Shown: piece after piece, positions 54,601-58,678 of the stretch
Layout of the letters: each line of letters opens with the position of its first letter
How positions within the stretch are numbered: position 1 is the first letter of the stretch
Assembly: GCA_051453625.1 (NCBI GenBank)
Contig: JBOZIK010000001.1
Coordinates: 113,557,044-113,615,721, forward strand
Length of the DNA: 58,678 nucleotides
From: Welwitschia mirabilis
Lineage: Eukaryota; Gnetophyta; Gnetopsida; Welwitschiales
Direction of reading: 5' to 3'
Position numbers and translations under genes: made by a program
Notes under the pieces: model-generated
Told to the model about the DNA's origin: nothing
The model's input: the letters and a program-made list of their open reading frames with translations, nothing else
Databases searched by the model: none

Positions 54601-56796
54601 TAATTTGCTACTAGAGTGCTTTATTATTGTGTTTTATCTTCATTAACTCTTCTTTCTTTTCTATGTATGTATTTTCACCTTTCTTTTATCTTTTATAAGG
54701 GACTCATGGAATTTGAAGCAAAGTTCTTTCCTTGCTTGTTTTCATTTCTTAATTTTTACTTGAAGTTGTTTATTCTTTTATTTTAGAAGTGTTTCATTTA
54801 CTTTATTTAATTTTTCTTTCCTTACCTATTTCATTTTATTCATCTTAAGTCCATAGCCATGGTTCATAGTTGTTTGGACTTCTTGTATTAATACCATTTT
54901 CAAAAGTTTATTAACCCTTTATAGTTAATCTTTATTTAGGTTTTTAATTTATAAATGTATTAATTCTACTAGAATTTAATTTATATTTATTATTAACAAA
55001 ATGTTCCATAACTTAATGATATATTATAGGGTTTTTATTAAATTCCATCAAATTGTGTTAGAAATGGAGCTAGAAAAATAATCATATGTGTAATAGCCCT
55101 ATACACCTACTTCAAAAAAAACCTGTGCATTAGATTCAAGTTTTAGAATAAACTCTGCTTGATTTTTATTTGCATAGTAATATGAGTTAAACCTAAATGT
55201 TTTTCATACTTTATCTTTGATTTGTTTTATATTTTTCTAAGAGCTTATGTTCTTCTTGAATAGGCCACTTTCCTTAATTGATAGCTATTTCAATGAGTTA
55301 TTTTATCAAGAAAGACTCTTCTCATAGTGATAGGAATTTAGGTACATTAATAAATAATACTAGTAAACCATCAAATGAAATAATGTTCTTAAATCAAAAA
55401 CTTAGCAAGGATGTTTTGGAATCCTTCTTTTTTCTTATCTTACTTTGGTATCTTTATTGGTATGACGTAATGCTTAAATAAGGATTTACAAAATATTTTT
55501 GATGAAACCACAATTTTATTGGTAATTCTCTTTGTTCAACATTTTAAATTAGATTTTATTATATGAGCAAAACTAAAAGCTTAATTATAGCTAGTACATT
55601 TTATACCAATCTTCTGGCAAGGTCTTTCTAATAGAAAATCTTTATACTATAACATTATGCCATGGTAAGATGCTGCATTTTGATAAAGTCTATCTAAGTT
55701 TTTAGATTTATAAGATGTGCATGCATGTTGTTGTGCATAAGTGAAGTAAATAAAATAGACTTTTTATTTTTAAAAGGGTGATGGAGTAGATAAAGTTTAT
55801 TCTATAAACATGTAATGAGTTTTTAATAAGATATGATTTATGTCAACAATAATTTACGGGCCGTTTATAACATGTAGAGATTTCTATAAGTAAGAACCTT
55901 GATTTAGACTATAGTATACTCATCTGTTAAAGACTATAAGAAACGTTATCTCAAATCTTTTTTTAAAGGAATTTTTGTCTTTTTTCATTAAGCTATATGT
56001 TAATTAGTGTTTCTTTGAAACTACCAAGAGTGATCTGAAATAGTTTTGATATTATTGGATATATTGGAAAGTGTGATTTCTTCTATATAATAATACATTC
56101 ATCCACATAAGTACTTAGTTAAAAGAGCAAATGCATTTTTACTAGTTCACTTAGTACTAGTATTTAACACAAATAATCTTGTCTTATTTATTTAGCCCAT
56201 TTAATGCTTTTTAGTGATGCTAAAACATGCCATAAGTTTGCTATAATGGATTTGGTACAGATGAAGTTAGCTAATAAATGAATTTATACTTTAACTTCAA
56301 CTATAAATTTCAATAAATTTAGAGTAGCTTAAATTATTTTCTTCCAAATTAACATCATGCATTGAATTTGCATTAGGTTCAGCACTGTCATGATGTGTTA
56401 AGCAAATAAAAAAAATAATTTAAAAAAAGTACGAAGTAGAACACCATTAATGTGGTTTTAAATCATTACAAAGTATGAAATATAATTACTTAAAAGGATG
56501 AAATAAAATATAGTAATGTAGAATTTGCAATAGTGTATTATCTTTCGTATTTTTCTAAAAACCTCATCTTCTAGATTTATGATAGAGATTCAAAATAATT
56601 TTGAAGTCTTCATTACGCATATTTGAATTGATAATCCATTTATTCCCAAATCTAGTTAAAGCATGTTATATTAATTTTTTAGATGTATACATTCATACTA
56701 TTTATTAGATAAAAACAATAGTATGATTTTAATACTATTCATTTAATAGAATTTTAAGAACTAAGAAGGGGATAAGTAAGTATTTGTGTTTTTGTT
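54601..56796. other. No recognised feature
   Basis: AT-rich. Neither a protein motif nor a matching repeat could be found. A short open frame at 55278-55481 (…KKDSSHSDRNLGTLINNTSK…) is not recognisable. Confidence 0.4.
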
Positions 56797-57890
56797 GAGG
56801 TGTGTATTTATGCGATGTTTTACACCTTGATCTAAATCCTGTTAATTACAAATAAGATGCACAAACACAACACGCTAGTATAGTCGGGAGTGATCGGAAT
56901 GTCAAAAATTTCGTCAAAGGCCAATAGTATGGAAATAATAGAATTGATTTCGAGATAGAAATATGTAACCCTAATCTACTGAAATAAATTGCAATGCATA
57001 GAATTGAAATAAAATATGCTTATGCAAAAATAATCTAGAAAAAGAAACAACGATGCACCTAAACTAATCAAGCTCAACCTTGACGAAGGATGCCCTCATA
57101 ATTTATATAATAGAAGAAACCTGTCATGAATCTTAAACAACATAAACTATGAGGGAGAGTTCCTGCATATATTGAACAAAAAAATAGATAATTCATATTA
57201 AAAAGCATGTAACATTCATATTACAAAGTAGCCATTTCTCAATGAAGGAAACGCCACCCAACACCAAGGGAACATCTCTTTGCAATCACAGAATGGTTCT
57301 CTGGTTTCAAGATCTCCTATTACGAGTATGTCAAGTATTATCAAAGATGATTAGGGATCAAGAGGAAGACCCTTATTTATAAACAGAAAAGGAAGGAAAA
57401 CTGATAGAGAAGTATAGGAAAAACCCTAGCTAACATGCAAAGAAAAGTCGCAATGAAGTGGCGACAACATGGGTGAACATTCAGTAAAAGTATGAGAGAA
57501 CAATATCATCCTTCTAGTTGTCCAAATGAAGTATGAGATAACGGAGACTAACAATTAGATATCTGTTTAGCTTCTAGTTAAACTGCTTGTGAACTGCATG
57601 TGAATTTATTAGAGACGTCGTCCGCTTCTAACATCTGGACGATTAGGTGGACGACATTCTTTTGCCAATATTCAGTTAGTTTGATCACTTTGTTGTCTAT
57701 AGGAATCATTGTCCAAAATGTCAATTATCCATATCTATGCAAAATGCTTGTAATTTATCTAGAAATTGCATGTTTTCATCCTTTTCATCTCGGTTCTTTA
57801 TTATCATGAGAACTAAGCATTTATCTGCTAATTTACCTACAAAACAACTTAGAATACCCTATCAAATACAAATAAGTTGGTAGCGCAACA
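56797..57890 (-). repeat. LTR of a minus-strand copia-like element (left edge approximate)
   Basis: Right edge: on the minus strand TGTTGCGCTACC begins at 57890, directly after a polypurine tract TAAGTGGGAGGATA (complement of 57891-57904), the usual copia arrangement. A minus-strand TATA-like TTTATAAATAAGGG lies near 57370-57382, followed by a G+C-richer stretch. The left edge is placed near TGTTTTTGTTGAGG only tentatively. Confidence 0.5.
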
Positions 57891-57904
57891 TATCCTCCCA
57901 CTTA
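57891..57904 (-). promoter_or_regulatory. Polypurine tract
   Basis: Complement reads TAAGTGGGAGGATA, the common copia plus-strand primer, abutting the LTR start. Confidence 0.6.
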
Positions 57905-58678
57905 GCTTTGTTAATCCTTGATAAAACTAAGCTATAAACGATGTTTGTGAGACAACTTTTAGACAATAAAAACAGCTAGGATATCTAAAGAAAGCATCTG
58001 AGAAAGATATGCAACATAAGCTAACAATAGACTAAATTTCTAAAAATTTCAAAAACTGATGAAATATACCTATGAAGCAGTTGAAGACGGTCATCTGGTA
58101 TGGTCGTCTGGATGATAATAGGAATGACAGGCTCTTCAAAAGATCTTCAAAATTAGAACCTATGATAGAAATTAATTTTTTCGTTAATTGAGTAATATTA
58201 ATAATCAGCCAAAAAATCATAATAAGCAGCCTCCCACTATGATAAATAGTTAAATAAAAATGTACTCAAAGTAAAATTCAATCCTCATCATAAAAATCGA
58301 AAGATACTGATATAAAAATTAGATAAAAACATATATCATGCTAAAACAAAATGATATATCTATATATAATAATGAGAGTTTTTAATACAAAAAGTGTAGA
58401 AAGGAGAGATATAAAATATAATGTAGAATCACTTCCGTCATCTACGCATGATAAATCCTAGATCAGGAACTAGCTTAGGAGTAAGGGGAGAGGAAGGCAG
58501 ACGATAAAAATCTATGGGGAGATGTTCATCCAGAGATGCTACAATAGATCAGGCCGTCTCATCTCCCTGGACACGTACTGATTCTAGAAGATCTATCATT
58601 ACATTCTACTGCATGGAAATAATAAGCTGACACATATCCACGATATGGTCCTCTGTATGCTATGTTATCTTCTCTATA
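57905..58678 (-). other. Interior 3' part of the same minus-strand element, no readable gene
   Basis: Expected to hold the end of pol, but no RNase H motif could be read on the minus strand. The window ends inside it. Confidence 0.3.

Overview
The window looks like intergenic DNA from a large-genome seed plant. It is AT-rich, almost every recognisable coding stretch is a decayed retrotransposon or DNA transposon, and the few host-like genes belong to plant families with introns. The mix of Ty3/gypsy, Ty1/copia, LINE and hAT remnants with very low gene density suggests a gymnosperm, perhaps a conifer. That placement is inference; no single feature proves it. Five runs of N (6861-7678, 18256-18355, 35653-35752, 46704-46803, 50472-50634) mark assembly gaps.

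Layout. 1-5600: decayed Ty3/gypsy RNase H and integrase (+), then a long pyrimidine-rich tail with two polypurine-tract-like sites. 6293-7738: pseudogene of a Shaker-type plant K+ channel that still shows its GYGD filter. 8064-13162: complete-ended hAT transposon with an 8-bp target duplication and a decayed, intron-split transposase. 14655-20395: large inverted duplication whose two arms carry divergent copies of an unrecognised spliced gene. The arms flank inverted arrays of a ~100-bp tandem repeat, and the right gene copy runs on to about 21150. 21355-23565: a retroelement LTR/PBS remnant and an internally deleted Ty1/copia element (-). 23939-24691: two intact-looking exons of a PhzF-family gene (-), the best candidate for a living host gene here. 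25100-26877: a LINE (+).

29398-33550: a copia-like LTR pair with PBS and PPT (-). 34820-38760: Ty3/gypsy gag and protease remnants (+), split by a LINE (-) at 35509-37773 that has a 16-bp target duplication. 40270-47966: a cluster of non-autonomous copia derivatives: a long leader, gag and protease, a few codons of reverse transcriptase, then an LTR. Two copies share the same internal deletion and a third lies inverted, making a natural foldback. Their LTRs carry four covarying hairpin motifs each. 48290-54600: a degenerate LTR pair with an apparently non-coding interior. 56797-58678: one LTR, PPT and internal edge of another minus-strand element.

The most unusual items are the inverted duplication with its divergent gene copies and repeat arrays, the covarying LTR hairpins, and the N gaps at 6861 and 18256 that look like unmerged contig overlaps. 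All calls were made by reading the sequence; no database search was run.
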